Shown: in pieces, positions 10,401 to 20,079 of the stretch
How the letters are laid out: each line of letters starts with the position of its first letter
How positions within the stretch are numbered: the first letter of the stretch is position 1
Source: Limnephilus marmoratus
Taxonomy: Eukaryota; Arthropoda; Insecta; Trichoptera; Limnephilidae
Direction: 5' to 3'
Assembly: GCA_917880885.1 (NCBI GenBank)
Contig: OU862913.1
Span: 45,913,460-45,977,459, forward strand
Length of the DNA: 64,000 bases
The notes under the pieces: generated by a model
What the model was told of the DNA's origin: nothing
The model's database searches: none
The model's input: only the letters and a program-made list of their open reading frames with translations
Made by a program: the position numbers and the translations under genes

Positions 10401-11134
10401 GAGAATATGATCTAGATTAGAAAGAAAAAACTCAACGCTTTATATTCAAAACTAAAATTTAATTTGAGAAAAATGAAATTTTGAGAATTTTTTATTAAAA
10501 TTTTTTTTATGAAATGATAAAAAAGTAAGGTGCCAATAACTTTGCCAAAAAAAAAATGTGCATGTTTTTCATTTTTTTTTCATTATCAGTAATTTTAGAT
10601 AGAAAAAGTGTAAGGTGAGACATTTTTTAAACTTTTCTAAGTTTGTTTTAAAAAATGTTGTTATTTCAAAAATTATATTTTTATTTCTAATAATAAAATT
10701 TGTAAAAGCATTGCCATCACCTTTCAAACACAGTTTTTAGTTTTCAGATATGTTCAGAAATATTCCATTTATTGGGATTGGTAAATATTTCCCTATCGAG
10801 TCCACGCTCAAAACACACTTCAAAAAATTAAAACAAATTGACTAGGTAGATTTCAGTTAGTAATAAGTAATTCAGTAGCCGGAATTGAATTGTTATCGCC
10901 CACGTTGAGAACCTATGTTCTGCATTCACACTTGAATTGTTTAATGTAAAAAAATACTGATTTTATTTTATTTTTATAACTGTCATTGTCATATTATTTA
11001 AACAAAAACCTAGAGAACAACCACTCTGTAAATTCAACTCAACACAGGCGTTTCACACCTAACGAGATGGGCAATACGTCATTACTGTAATGAAATGTAA
11101 TATTAAAATAATGAAATAAATAAATCTTTTTCAG
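10401..11134. other. Intronic AT-rich sequence
   Basis: No gene. The only notable word is GTTATCGCCCACGTTGAGAA at about 10892, which also occurs inside the hAT element near 6463. Confidence 0.4.
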
Positions 11135-11238
11135 ACTTATTGACGAACCTGCATCCTCGGGGAAAACGATTCTCTCGTACCTACTCCCGCTCGAGCAAGC
11201 AGCGTCGGTTCCAGGACATTTCACACCCTGTGCAGTAA
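11135..11238 (+). pseudogene. Zinc-finger gene 1, exon C start, degenerate finger
   Basis: The acceptor TCTTTTTCAG joins exon B in phase. It reads D-LLTNLHPRGKRFSRTYSRSS, then KQRRFQDISHPVQ and stop. The intact paralogue at 63838 reads D-MMTNLKTNFGKKRFSCPHCKYCC, then KHISAHSGEKPF. So this is the first finger with both zinc-binding cysteines gone. The frame either stops at 11236-11238 or is spliced at the perfect donor GCA|GTAAGT (exon end 11234). Its last 20 bases are the first 20 of the tandem array that follows. Confidence 0.65.
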
Positions 11239-12380
11239 GTTCTCATGGCAGATCTCATTGTTTTTATTCAGAAGTTTAACCACTGGAGTGCTTGGTGCCC
11301 ATAAAGTGGGTAGATGAATGTCACACTAAAACGCCAGCTGCCCACAATACGGGCACATTCTTTTAAAAATTTATAAGAATTTATTTGAAACTTCCCGCGA
11401 CCTGCTCTTTACAGGACATTTCACACCCTGTGCAGTAAGTTCTCATGGCAGATCTCATTGTTTTTATTCAGAAGTTTAACCACTGGAGTGCTTGGTGCCC
11501 ATAAAGTGGGTAGATGAATGTCATACTAAAACGCCAGCTGCCCACATTCTTTTAAAAATTTATAAGAATTTATTTGAAACTTACCGCGACCTGCTCTTTA
11601 CAGGACATTTCACACCCTGTGCAGTAAGTTCTCATGGCAGATCTCATTGTTTTTATTCAGAAGTTTAACCACTGGAGTGCTTGGTGCCCATAAAGTGGGT
11701 AGATGAATGTCACACTAAAACGTTTTCTTTTAAAAATTTATAAGAATTTATTTGAAACTTACCGCGACCTGCTCTTTACAGGACATTTCACACCCTGTGC
11801 AGTAAGTTCTCATGGCAGATCTCATTGTTTTTATTCAGAAGTTTAACCACTGGAGTGCTTGGTGCCCATAAAGTGGGTAGATGAATGTCACACTAAAACG
11901 CCAGCTGCCCACAATACGGGCACATTCTTTTAAAAATTTATAAGAATTTATTTGAAACTTACCGCAACCTGCTCTTTACAGGACATTTCACACCCTGTGC
12001 AGTAAGTTCTCATGGCAGATCTCATTGTTTTTATTCAGAAGTTTAACCACTGGAGTGCTTGGTGCCCATAAAGTGGGTAGATGAATGTCACACTAAAACG
12101 CCAGCTGCCTACAATACGGGCACATTCTTTTAAAAATTTATAAGAATTTATTTGAAACTTACCGCGACCTGCTCTTTACAGGACATTTCACACCCTGTGC
12201 AGTAAGTTCTCATGGCAGATCTCATTATTTTTATTCAGAAGTTTAACCACTGGAGTGCTTGGTGCCCATAAAGTGGGTAGATGAATGTCACACTAAAACG
12301 CCAGCTGCCCACAATACGGGCACATTCTTTTAAAAATTTATAAGAATTTATTTGAAACTTCCCGCGACCTGCTCTTTACA
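11214..12380 (+). repeat. Six-copy ~200-bp tandem array with splice-like signals
   Basis: Copies start at 11214, 11414, 11603, 11781, 11981 and 12181 (lengths 200, 189, 178, 200, 200, 200). They are nearly identical apart from short deletions around CCAGCTGCCCACAATACGGG. Each copy opens with GGACATTTCACACCCTGTGCA followed directly by GTAAGT, and contains the acceptor-like TTTTTATTCAG 50 bp on. From copy 2, the opening 20 bases are preceded by the acceptor-like GCTCTTTACAG. The first copy overlaps exon C exactly. The array looks like expansion of the last exon's 3' edge plus intron. Confidence 0.9.
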
Positions 12381-12715
12381 TCAATTGCAAGCCGACATAA
12401 ATCTTTTACCATTATTCAAGAGATGGCACTCATCCGTTTTCAACAAACTTATCTTTATCGAAATGAAAAATTTGTTCTTCTTCTTCTTTTTATTAAATGG
12501 CTTTTCACCCCAATGGAGTGTTCTAGCCAGTGTCAAGTAGAGAGTGTGTGAGTTTTTGTGTTTGTGTATGTTAGTATTTATTTACAAGAGAATTACAAGT
12601 ATATAATATAAATATATAATATACAATTCACTAAACACACTAAATACAAATAAATAATTATATAAAAAAATATATATTATATATACACACATATACATAT
12701 ATATATATATATATA
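12381..12715. other. AT-rich flank with (TA)n/(CA)n microsatellite
   Basis: No gene. From about 12600 it becomes low-complexity, ending in a TATACACACATATACATATA-type tract and a (TA)n run into which the first 7.4 kb unit is set. Confidence 0.7.
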
Positions 12716-12852
12716 TACATCCCGCTATCATTGCTGCGTCCTTTCATCAGATCGACATTACTGCGTCTATCTGAAGGACTTAATTTTACATAGTTTTAAC
12801 TAAAGTATATATTAGCTTTTAAGTGTTTGATTGTAGCTAGGTATTTATATTT

Positions 12853-13240
12853 TTGAAAATAATGATTTTAAAAATATACAAAACGAAAAAAACGCCCTTC
12901 AAAGTTCCACCAATCCGACCTCCTTTCATATTCAATGCAATAAGGCATCCTGCGTATATTTTCTTCAATTTGGTCCACAATGTAGCGTCCAATTATATAT
13001 TCATTTTCATGTTGACGACAAACCAACGTCTTGCGACGTTGCCGCTTATTTTTTCAAGTTTTTGGTTGGACGACTGTAAAGTTATTAATAGAATATGAAA
13101 GTGCCAATACGACTGGCCAATATGTTGCGGACTCTAATCAACCCGGCGGCGATGCGCACGTAATATTTATTAAATTGGTATGGGATTTTTTTGAGACTTA
13201 TCATTCCGAATTAAAACGTTGCTTGAAGTGCGATTAGTTA
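12853..13240 (+). other. Conserved 5' zone of the unit with short frames, function unknown
   Basis: All four units keep a frame reading FGWTTVKLLIEYESANTTGQ, then FIKLVWDFFETYHSELKR (13031-13237 here; also 20405-20611, 35041-34835, and in broken form near 42600). Opposite-strand frames of ~80 codons (13491-13243 and equivalents) are kept too, with LSEDYGFFLNNR and IPTDYRVVVIKSLYGN. The first weakly recalls Myb/SANT or MADF-type helices and the second a BESS-like tail, but they lie on opposite strands and neither has a full domain. No function is assigned; it may simply be subterminal transposon DNA. Confidence 0.25.
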
Positions 13241-13424
13241 TTTTAAGTGACTAGATCTGTATTGCTGGGACCTTTATATGCGTCCTCTTCTCCCCATTTT
13301 GATTCCGCATCACGACAGTGATTACCATATAAGGACTTTATTACTACAACACGATAATCAGTAGGTATATTTTGCAACCTATTATTTAAAAAGAAACCGT
13401 AGTCTTCCGAAAGATTCAATTTGG

Positions 13425-13866
13425 GAGGCGGGTATGGTACCGCTGCCCTGGGAACCCATTTGGATAATCTTGCCATTAAGACTTCTGCCATAGGTCACCC
13501 CAAGTGGTTCGCTACGTTTGGTAACTTAGCAGGGGTGCCCTATAATATTCTATGCTCATGTGGTGGGGTTTATCTGGTTCTTGACGGCGGGTGCGTCTAC
13601 CCACCAGCTGCATAACAGGCCGGGTCGGGAGAGAATGGTTGAGGGATTGGTTGGTTGATTCTCCAGCCGTACTCTCTCGGAACATCACCTTGCACCGCAG
13701 TGGGAGGGATGGATTCATACGTCCCTCACTTCTGGACACACTCCCCCAGATTCCTACCCACCCCTGGTACCCTTTCTTTCCCAGAACTTCCTCTCTTTCT
13801 TCACCTAAAAAGTCTCTCCAAACAGCATCGCCAAAGATAGCATAGGCCCTGAGGAAAATTATTTTA
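13425..13866 (+). mobile_element. Family A retroposon, unit 1 copy 1
   Basis: The repeat starts GAGGCGGGTATGGTACCGCT (a small hairpin), passes GGTCACCCCAAGTGGTTCGC and CACTTCTGGACACACTCCCC, and ends in GGCCCTGAGGAAAATT-type tail sequence shared with the LINE family 1 3' end. Full members are ~430 bp. No RNA polymerase III boxes are convincing. Conserved short ORFs in each copy are repeats of the element, not genes. Confidence 0.8.
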
Positions 13867-13919
13867 ATAATGAATGAAGAATTAAATTATAATTATATTA
13901 ATGCTTATCATATAAATGC

Positions 13920-14208
13920 TGTCACCCCAAGGGGTTCGCTACGTTTGTTGACTTAGCAGGGGTAACCGGGTTCATGGAGTGAGGTTTATCCAGGTTTTAG
14001 TGACCGATGCGTCTGCCCACCTGCTGCGTGGTGGGTATAATCGAGAGAGACTGGTTGAGGGTGGTCTTTTATTCTCTCCAGCCATAATCTCTCGACACAT
14101 CGCCTTGCAACGCAGTGGGAGGATTGGATTCATACGTCCATCACTCCTGGACACCTACCTCAGAGCTTCCTGTGGAAATTTCTCCTGCCCCCCCTGGCTA
14201 ATGTAAAA
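13920..14208 (+). mobile_element. Family A retroposon, unit 1 copy 2 (5'-truncated)
   Basis: Starts at GTCACCCCAAGGGGTTCGCT without the GAGGCGGG head and ends GGCTAATGTAAAAATAATC. It diverges from copy 1 (GGTAACCGGGTTCATGGAGT) and is a distinct subfamily. Confidence 0.75.
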
Positions 14209-14214
14209 ATAATC

Positions 14215-14700
14215 TTTATTTAAAAACGAATGTTTATGTACCTAAAGCATTCATACGATTACGATGATAATTTGGAGATTTGTCGTGAGCATGCCCGCGA
14301 TGGTTTCTGTGGTGAGCTCTACCGCTATGAAATTATTTCTTTTGGCATTCATCCGATGAAACTTTGGTGAGTTGTTATGCGCACATCCGTGAATTTTTCT
14401 ATATCTAATAGTGAGCTCTGGCGTTATGAAATTTGTATAAAAAAATCACAATTAGTGGCGTGCGAGTTGTTTGATATGTATGTTTTTCATTTAGTTTCGC
14501 TTCAAGGAGTGATGGAGGGAGGGGAAGGGGAAGGGGAAATTTGGGATTGGGAATATCAACGAGAGATGAGTTCGCGGAAGGGGAGAAAGCAGGGAAGATG
14601 GGAAGGTAGAAAGGAACGCAAGAGGGGTGAGGGTCGCGAGAGTGTAACGAGGGCGCATGGGAAAGGACACACATGAGAGGGTGAGGGTAAGGGATGGAGG
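14215..14700 (-). mobile_element. Pyrimidine-rich retroposon, unit 1 (inverted)
   Basis: Reverse-orientation relative of the 8.0 kb and 49.4 kb copies. It shows GAGCTCTGGCGTTATGAAAT, then a GGGGAAGGGG-rich block, then GGGAAAGGACACACATGAGA. The long ORFs over the purine-rich strand are artefacts of composition. Confidence 0.6.
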
Positions 14701-14944
14701 ACGAGGGATGGCAGAGGGAGGGATTGCAAAGGTGACATATTAACGGTAGGGTATAGAAGGGAGTAAATTTGGAAATGGGAACCTTTCCGAAATTCCAAAA
14801 ATGTTTAAAGATTTGAAGGCTAAAACAGTATTTAAAATATACAGTAAGTGTATTTTTATTGTACAACGAACGAAAGGAGATGCTGAGAATTGGTACAAGG
14901 AGAATCTAGAAAATTTAAAGGAATCGTGACCTGCAATATGGAAG

Positions 14945-15205
14945 TGATTTCACTTTTTTTTACATGAGCACCGCGCAAGAGTCTCGAATTACTCCCGTCT
15001 GGTCCAGTGAGACTATGGCATCTCCAATTGGAGTATGCTGTGAGGCTGAAGGTAGTGAGATGGGAAGGAGATGGTAAAGAGGAAGGTGGGAAAGTACCTG
15101 CCTATTCTGATCTGGTCACCAAACACGCTAAAGCCATTGCAAGCAACGTTATACCAGGGCGATACTGAGAGTATCTTCCGCTCTGGAACGTGCCGAAAAT
15201 ATACT
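14945..15205 (-). repeat. Short repeat B, inverted copy (unit 1)
   Basis: Carries GTGAGACTATGGCATC, CGATACTGAGAGTATCTTCC and GGAACGTGCCG. The same block lies in opposite orientation at 17699-17965, so the two copies form an inverted pair inside each unit. Equivalents occur at 22385-22625 and 25125-25385 in unit 2, 30095-30350 and 32525-32755 in unit 3, and 37790-38035 and 40540-40760 in unit 4. Confidence 0.65.
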
Positions 15206-15591
15206 TTACCTACTCGTATTATACGATATTGCCAATATCTTTTTCTGATTTTTCTGTTTCCAGATTTTCGAATGAGTTTGGCTAATATTTTCTTCATTTA
15301 AATATATATTTTATAAAAGTTTTCTTTATTCATTGAATTATTTTTTACATGTTTGAGGATTTTTCGTTACATCTTTGAGGATTTTTCGATCAACATGGTA
15401 TGTTGATCGAAAAAGATAGCAAGATTTCAATATGTTGATCGAAATATCAACATATTCATAATTAAATGTTATAATTTGAGGGCTCATAAAGTTAAAAATA
15501 AAAACATAGGTAAGGATTTTTTTTTTTAATTTTAAGAAAGACAAACATTCCCTGGTTACGAATAACCAGACAATATTTGAAAATATCTTAC

Positions 15592-16038
15592 TTTTTTACA
15601 TTAGCTCCATACAGAAGGCTCCGAGGAAAAAAGAATTCCATCAGAGATGTTGTATGGAGGGTCTTTTTAGGGAAAGGAAGGAGTGGAAGTTTTGGAAATG
15701 AAAAGGTTATTAGGGATGAGTAGGAATCGGGGTTTAGTGTGTCCAGGAATGACGGACGTATGAATCCATGCCTCCCACTGCGGTGTAACGTGATATTCCC
15801 AGAGAGTACGGCTGGAGAAGTTAAAGGAACTCCCTCAACCATTCTCTCCGATCCGGCCTGCCATGCAGCTGGTGGGCAGGCGCATCCGCTACCAAGACTC
15901 GGATAAACCTCACCCCATGAACCCAGGCACCCCTACCAAGTCACCAAACGTAGCGAACCACTTAGGGTGACCTATGGCAGAGATGTTGGTTATCAAATAA
16001 ATGATTCCCTGGGCGGCGGTACCCATACCCGCCTCTAA
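15592..16038 (-). mobile_element. Family A retroposon, unit 1 copy 3 (inverted)
   Basis: Minus-strand copy beginning with the A-tract (TTTTTTACATTAGCTCCATA on plus) and ending at the GGCGGCGGTACCCATACCCG head. The tail hairpin is shortened relative to unit 2. Confidence 0.8.
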
Positions 16039-16186
16039 TAAATATTATAAGGCAAAGTATTGTCCCTTTGCAAATTATAGTGCAGTGCACTAGCATAATA
16101 AAATACGATATTAAGTGCGCAATATCAATATAAAGATAACCTTCTCTTTTTAATTTGGGTCCAAGCTCTTTCTCACATTATGGTTT

Positions 16187-16605
16187 TTAAAGTAAAAACT
16201 TCTTTAGGACCGTTGTGATTTGAAAATCGATGAAACGAAAAATAGTAAGCAGAAATTGTTGCTTGTGTCGAGATGGAGGATTTAGCCACAGATGAACTGA
16301 ACATACAACTCCTGAGTGGGATCCAAACTCGGCCATGGACCGGTCGAATGTACTGTTCTGCTGGTCATACATGTGAAGAAAACACCAAAACACCATATCA
16401 TTTTTATCGGCGTCGACTAATCGTAACTTGAAACAAAAAAGTCCAAGCCACAATAAATAAAATGTTCGACTATTATGTGATAAGCGTCCTCGGGACAGCT
16501 GATGCATTCATAACTTAACCTACATCTCAAGTGTTCATACGTATCCATATAAACAAACTGCCTCGTAAATCGTTCTAAATTCTTTCCGAACCAGAATTGA
16601 TGCAC
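16187..16605 (-). pseudogene. Possible LINE C-terminal relic (weak)
   Basis: The minus strand reads RFTRQFVYMDTYEHLRCRLS, then CISCPEDAYHIIVEHFIYCG. The CxxC...HII...Y pattern recalls the zinc-knuckle tail of R1/Jockey-like ORF2 proteins. The same text is in all four units (23594, 31582 and 39219 regions). Too short to place in a family. Confidence 0.3.
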
Positions 16606-16899
16606 ATTATGTGATAATTATTTATCTTAATCAAGTTATTTCATTTTTATTGTTTATTTTTCTACGAGTCATTGAACATTCAACAGTCAACCTATACATT
16701 CATGGAATTCTCGTGTCACAATAAGATGGGCATTATTTTGCTTTTGCTTAAAGATGAACAAAATTGAATTAGTTACATTAAATTAAATTAACATTGTATA
16801 AAATTTCAAAAAAATTTTTCAATGTAGGAACCCAAATGATTTTTTTTTTATCGTAAAAAAGGCATAAAAGCTTATAAAAATGTTAAAAGGGTATAAAAC

Positions 16900-17492
16900 C
16901 TCTCAAAAACTGGGCGTTACTTTACAGGGCCCGCAGATACTTTAATAGTATACAACTGCTAAACCTGTACAAATCACATGTGTGCCCCACGGTTGAATTT
17001 GGCAGCCACCTCTGGTCTGAAGCTCCAAAATACCTGAAAAATTCCCTCGACTCTGGGCAAAAACGGGCGGCCCGTTTGATAGATTCTCCCATCTTAACAG
17101 ACGGGTTGCAATCTTTAGAGCACAGGCGTCGGGTGGGAATGCTATCCTTGTTCTACCGGTATTACAATGGAAGTGGCTTCGAAGGATTTGCATAATTGAC
17201 CCTTTCGGCACCGGTGCATAGTCGGGAAACACGCCGAACGCGTGCCCTACATTTGTACACGGTTGACATTTGTCACACGAGAACGAGTAGCTTCTTCGAC
17301 TCGTTCTTGTGTTCAACAGCGCGGCTATGGAATGATTTTCCGGCCTCTGTGTTTCTCCTTCTTACAACATGAGTCTCTTCAAGACAAATATTCATTCCTT
17401 CCTCTTCTCGAAAAGACCCTCCACACAGCATCCCAGATGACAATTAGAGGGAAATTATTTTCCTGTGTGGAGTTAATGAAAAAAAATTAATA
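16900..17492 (+). pseudogene. LINE family 1 3' end, unit 1
   Basis: Plus-strand relative of the element at 9217-10400. It shows CPTVEFGSHLWSEAPKYLKN, then EHRRRVGMLSLFYRYYNG, then the 3' stem and an A-tract. The RT core is absent (5'-truncated) and frames are interrupted. Confidence 0.8.
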
Positions 17493-17554
17493 AAAGATAA
17501 GCAAAAATGCATGTTAATATTTTTTTTAAATAAAGTAAATAAGTAAAGTAAGTA

Positions 17555-17690
17555 GCGACAACGGCGTGGTCTGGGGGTAAGGCTCTTGACTCGCAATAAA
17601 GGTAGCGGGATCAATCCGGGCGTGGGAAAATACATTTTATTTTACGAATTTGTGTTATTTCACAATTAATTCCTTAACAATAATATATAT
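17555..17690 (+). mobile_element. tRNA-derived SINE, long-head form, unit 1
   Basis: The head reads GGCGTGGTCTGGGGGTAAGG (A-box-like TGGTCTGGGGG), then GACTCGCAAT, then GGGATCAATCCGG (weak B box), followed by an AT-rich body with TTATTTCACAATTAATTCCT. It is a degraded polymerase III retroposon, not a working tRNA gene. Confidence 0.6.
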
Positions 17691-17698
17691 CTAGTATA

Positions 17699-17965
17699 TT
17701 TGCGGCACGTTCCAGAGTGGAAGATACTCTCAGTATCGCCCTTGTGTAAGACCACCATTCAAAATAAATTAATTGAAATGGCTTTAGCCGTGTTTGGTGA
17801 CTAGATCTGAAAAGCCAGGTAAAGCAAGCCCACCTTTCTATTCACCATCTCCTTCCCCTCCCCACTAGCTTTATCCTCACAACATACCCCAAATCGGGGA
17901 TGCCATAGTCTCACTGGCTCCAGACGGGAGAAGCTGAGGCTCTTTGAGGAATTTACATAAAAAAG
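17699..17965 (+). repeat. Short repeat B, direct copy (unit 1)
   Basis: Opposite-orientation partner of 14945-15205: GCGGCACGTTCCAGAGTGGA ... GATGCCATAGTCTCACTGGC ... CAGACGGGAG. Confidence 0.6.
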
Positions 17966-18334
17966 CGTTTATACGCAAATTGGTTATGCTAGTCTTTTTT
18001 TATTTATCAGCCACGTGTTGAATTTTTTTAATATAATCATTAAGAAAAAAAAATATCTTTAATCCACAGTAATTATGAGTATTTTCTAATGTCATTAAAA
18101 TCAACATAGAATTACATAAATGCTTATCAAATCTATCATGTTTGACAGTAGGTATCTTTTCAAATTATAGTTAACTAATGCATTCTAGTCACGGGAGAAA
18201 CAATTTTAAGGTTATTTTATGGACCTTAAAACAAAAATATGCATTATATTCTTTTAGGACGAAAAAAGGAAAACACAAAAAAGGGAAAGCATAAATCGGT
18301 AAAAGTAATAAATAGTGTTAAGCAATAACTAACT

Positions 18335-18545
18335 AACCATCAAGCCTCCTAACGTTTCCTCGCAGGAGTAGGCAGAGACCGCCAAACAACTAGGTATTGG
18401 CATATATTTCTTTTCCTCATTTACAATTCACATTCATAATCGCTCTTCTGTTTTTCTGACTTTTGGCTTGGCCTGACTCAAGAATTTGTTTAACATGATC
18501 ATGCCGTGTCTTCCTCGGGCATATTTACTACTCTAGAACAAGCTG
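18335..18545 (-). pseudogene. LINE family 2 3' tail fragment, unit 1
   Basis: On the minus strand it ends with GCCTACTCCTGCGAGGAAAC and contains GAATGTGAATTGTAAATGAG. This matches the 3' region of the LINE relics at 60985-61330 (CCTACCCCTGCGGGGAAACG) and 46640-46860. Equivalents: 25795-26005 (unit 2), 29495-29690 (unit 3), 37165-37365 (unit 4). Confidence 0.6.
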
Positions 18546-18862
18546 CAAATAAGTACCTACTACATATTATTTTTAATGAATTCATACATTATGAAATACC
18601 ACAAAACACGCCCCCACCCTTAGTAATAATACATTGTATCAACCCACTGTTTTGTAATTGTCAAGTCATTATATGTTTGCCATGAGGAAGAAACGGTCGT
18701 TCCGAAACCGGTCGGCGTTAGTAAAAATAGTCATCTATATTTTTTTGTTGGTTAATATCGCCAAATTCTTGGTAGTTTTTTTTTTAAATTTTCCTCCGGC
18801 TTTTTCATAAATGTGCAATTGTAGTCTCTGAAGATCTGGACATTTTCAGTTTCGTAATATGC

Positions 18863-19288
18863 ATTTTACATTAGCGCTGACATTTTTGGGGATGCGTGTG
18901 GAGGTTCTTTTTAGGAAAGGAAGTTCTGGGCAAGAAAAGCGAATGAAGGTTGGGTAGGTTAATCTGGGGGTTAGTGTGTCCAGGAGTGACGGATGTATGA
19001 GTCCATCCCTCCCACTTCGGTGCAAGGCGATGTTCCGAGAAAAAACGGCTGAAGAAGTCAGAAGTCAGAGAGAATGGTTCCCTCAACCATTCTCTCCCGT
19101 TCCGGCCTGCCATGCACATGGTGGGCAGAAGCATTCAACGCCAAGACCCGGGCAAACCTTACCCCATAAACTCGGGCACCCCTGCTAAGTCACCAAATGT
19201 AGCGAATCACTTGGGGTGACCTACGCCAAAAGTATTGGTTATCCAATAAATGGTTTCCGGGGAGGCGGTACCCATGTCTGCCTCTCAA
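18863..19288 (-). mobile_element. Family A retroposon, unit 1 copy 4 (inverted)
   Basis: Minus-strand copy from TTTTACATTAGCGCTGACAT to GGGGAGGCGGTACCCATGTC. It lacks the inner GGCCCTGAGG stem and is the most diverged subfamily. Confidence 0.75.
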
Positions 19289-19981
19289 ATTGAAATTGAA
19301 AAGTCAGAAGAACTAAACGAAACCAAAAGAAAAATTCCACTTCTAGTAAATTAGTTTAGGCAATTTCGTCTTTATTTTTAGATATAAGCATGGATACTGT
19401 GATTGAATATTAGTTTAACAATGAATTTCAATTCACTTTGCGAGTAAGAAGTAAAATCATTACTTTGCAAAAATTAAAATGCAGCTTTGGCAAATTCAAT
19501 ATCAGCAAAAAAACTATTATTTAATGAGTAAATAATGACGATATTGTAGCAATATTGTCTTGGTGAAATTGAAATATAAATTACACACGTTTGATAAAGA
19601 TCCATTCTTATTGGAATCATATTTGGCGCCAATTTTGTATAGGTAATGTAGCTGAATTTCAATGTAATCTTACGTAGCAATGTGCGATATTTAAGTATGA
19701 TTGCTTTGTTTTCGCAGAGAACAGAAGAAACGCTGTTAAAAAGCGATGTTGCCAAATGTAGGAGTTGCGATACGCGAGTCAATAAAAGCCAATAAAAACG
19801 TATACTTTGCTAAAAATATACGCTGGTCTACTGCAGCGCCGCGGCTCGCCGATCGGTGACAAAGCACTGAACTAAAATAGCATATTTCAGTTGATTTAGG
19901 TACCAATACCGCGTCTGGCTTATTTTCGTTTTTGGACTGTATGAGGGTACAGCAGTGGGGAAAACTTGAAATTACATGTGT

Positions 19982-20079
19982 TCAATCCTGCGTCCGTATA
20001 CCGGACGCAGAATGACGGTCGGACGCAGGATTGAATGAAAGTGGACCATTACAAGACGCAGCAATGATAGCGGGATGTA
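19982..20079 (+). promoter_or_regulatory. Subterminal CTGCGTC hairpin cluster and right TIR of unit 1
   Basis: CTGCGTCCG (19988-19996), loop TATAC, CGGACGCAG (20002-20010) form a perfect 9-bp stem. An alternative 15-bp stem pairs TCAATCCTGCGTCCG (19982) with CGGACGCAGGATTGA (20020-20034). A further GACGCAG at 20055-20061 lies inside the terminal repeat. The other unit end has two CTGCGTC words. Repeated subterminal words flanking a TIR are usually transposase-binding sites. Equivalents lie near 27640-27738, 27751-27855 and 35404-35500. Confidence 0.65.

Larger units (their letters stand above)
12716..20079 (+). mobile_element. TIR unit 1 (7364 bp)
   Basis: Bounded by the 25-bp inverted ends. 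Order inside: subterminal CTGCGTC motifs; a conserved ~700 bp zone (12840-13420); family-A retroposon copies (13425, 13920); pyrimidine-rich repeat; short repeat B inverted; family A inverted (15592); LINE family 1 3' end (16900); tRNA-like SINE (17555); short repeat B (17699); LINE family 2 tail inverted (18335); family A inverted (18863); AT-rich end; hairpin cluster. It lacks the ~210 bp tRNA-like insertion found near the same point in units 2-4. No transposase is recognisable. Confidence 0.88.

Noticed and set aside
13591..13845. Apparently conserved ~85-residue protein (MRLPTSC...GREWLR) seen many times
   Set aside because: It is the translated family A repeat. Copies in different subfamilies shift frame and the reverse strand is equally open, so conservation reflects repeat identity.
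17555..17690. A functional tRNA gene
   Set aside because: Stems are mismatched, the B box is degraded, and the head is followed by the same AT-rich body in every copy, so it is a SINE.
19474..19782. ~100-codon ORF on the minus strand repeated in each unit
   Set aside because: No domain, no start context, stops and shifts vary between units; probably subterminal transposon DNA.
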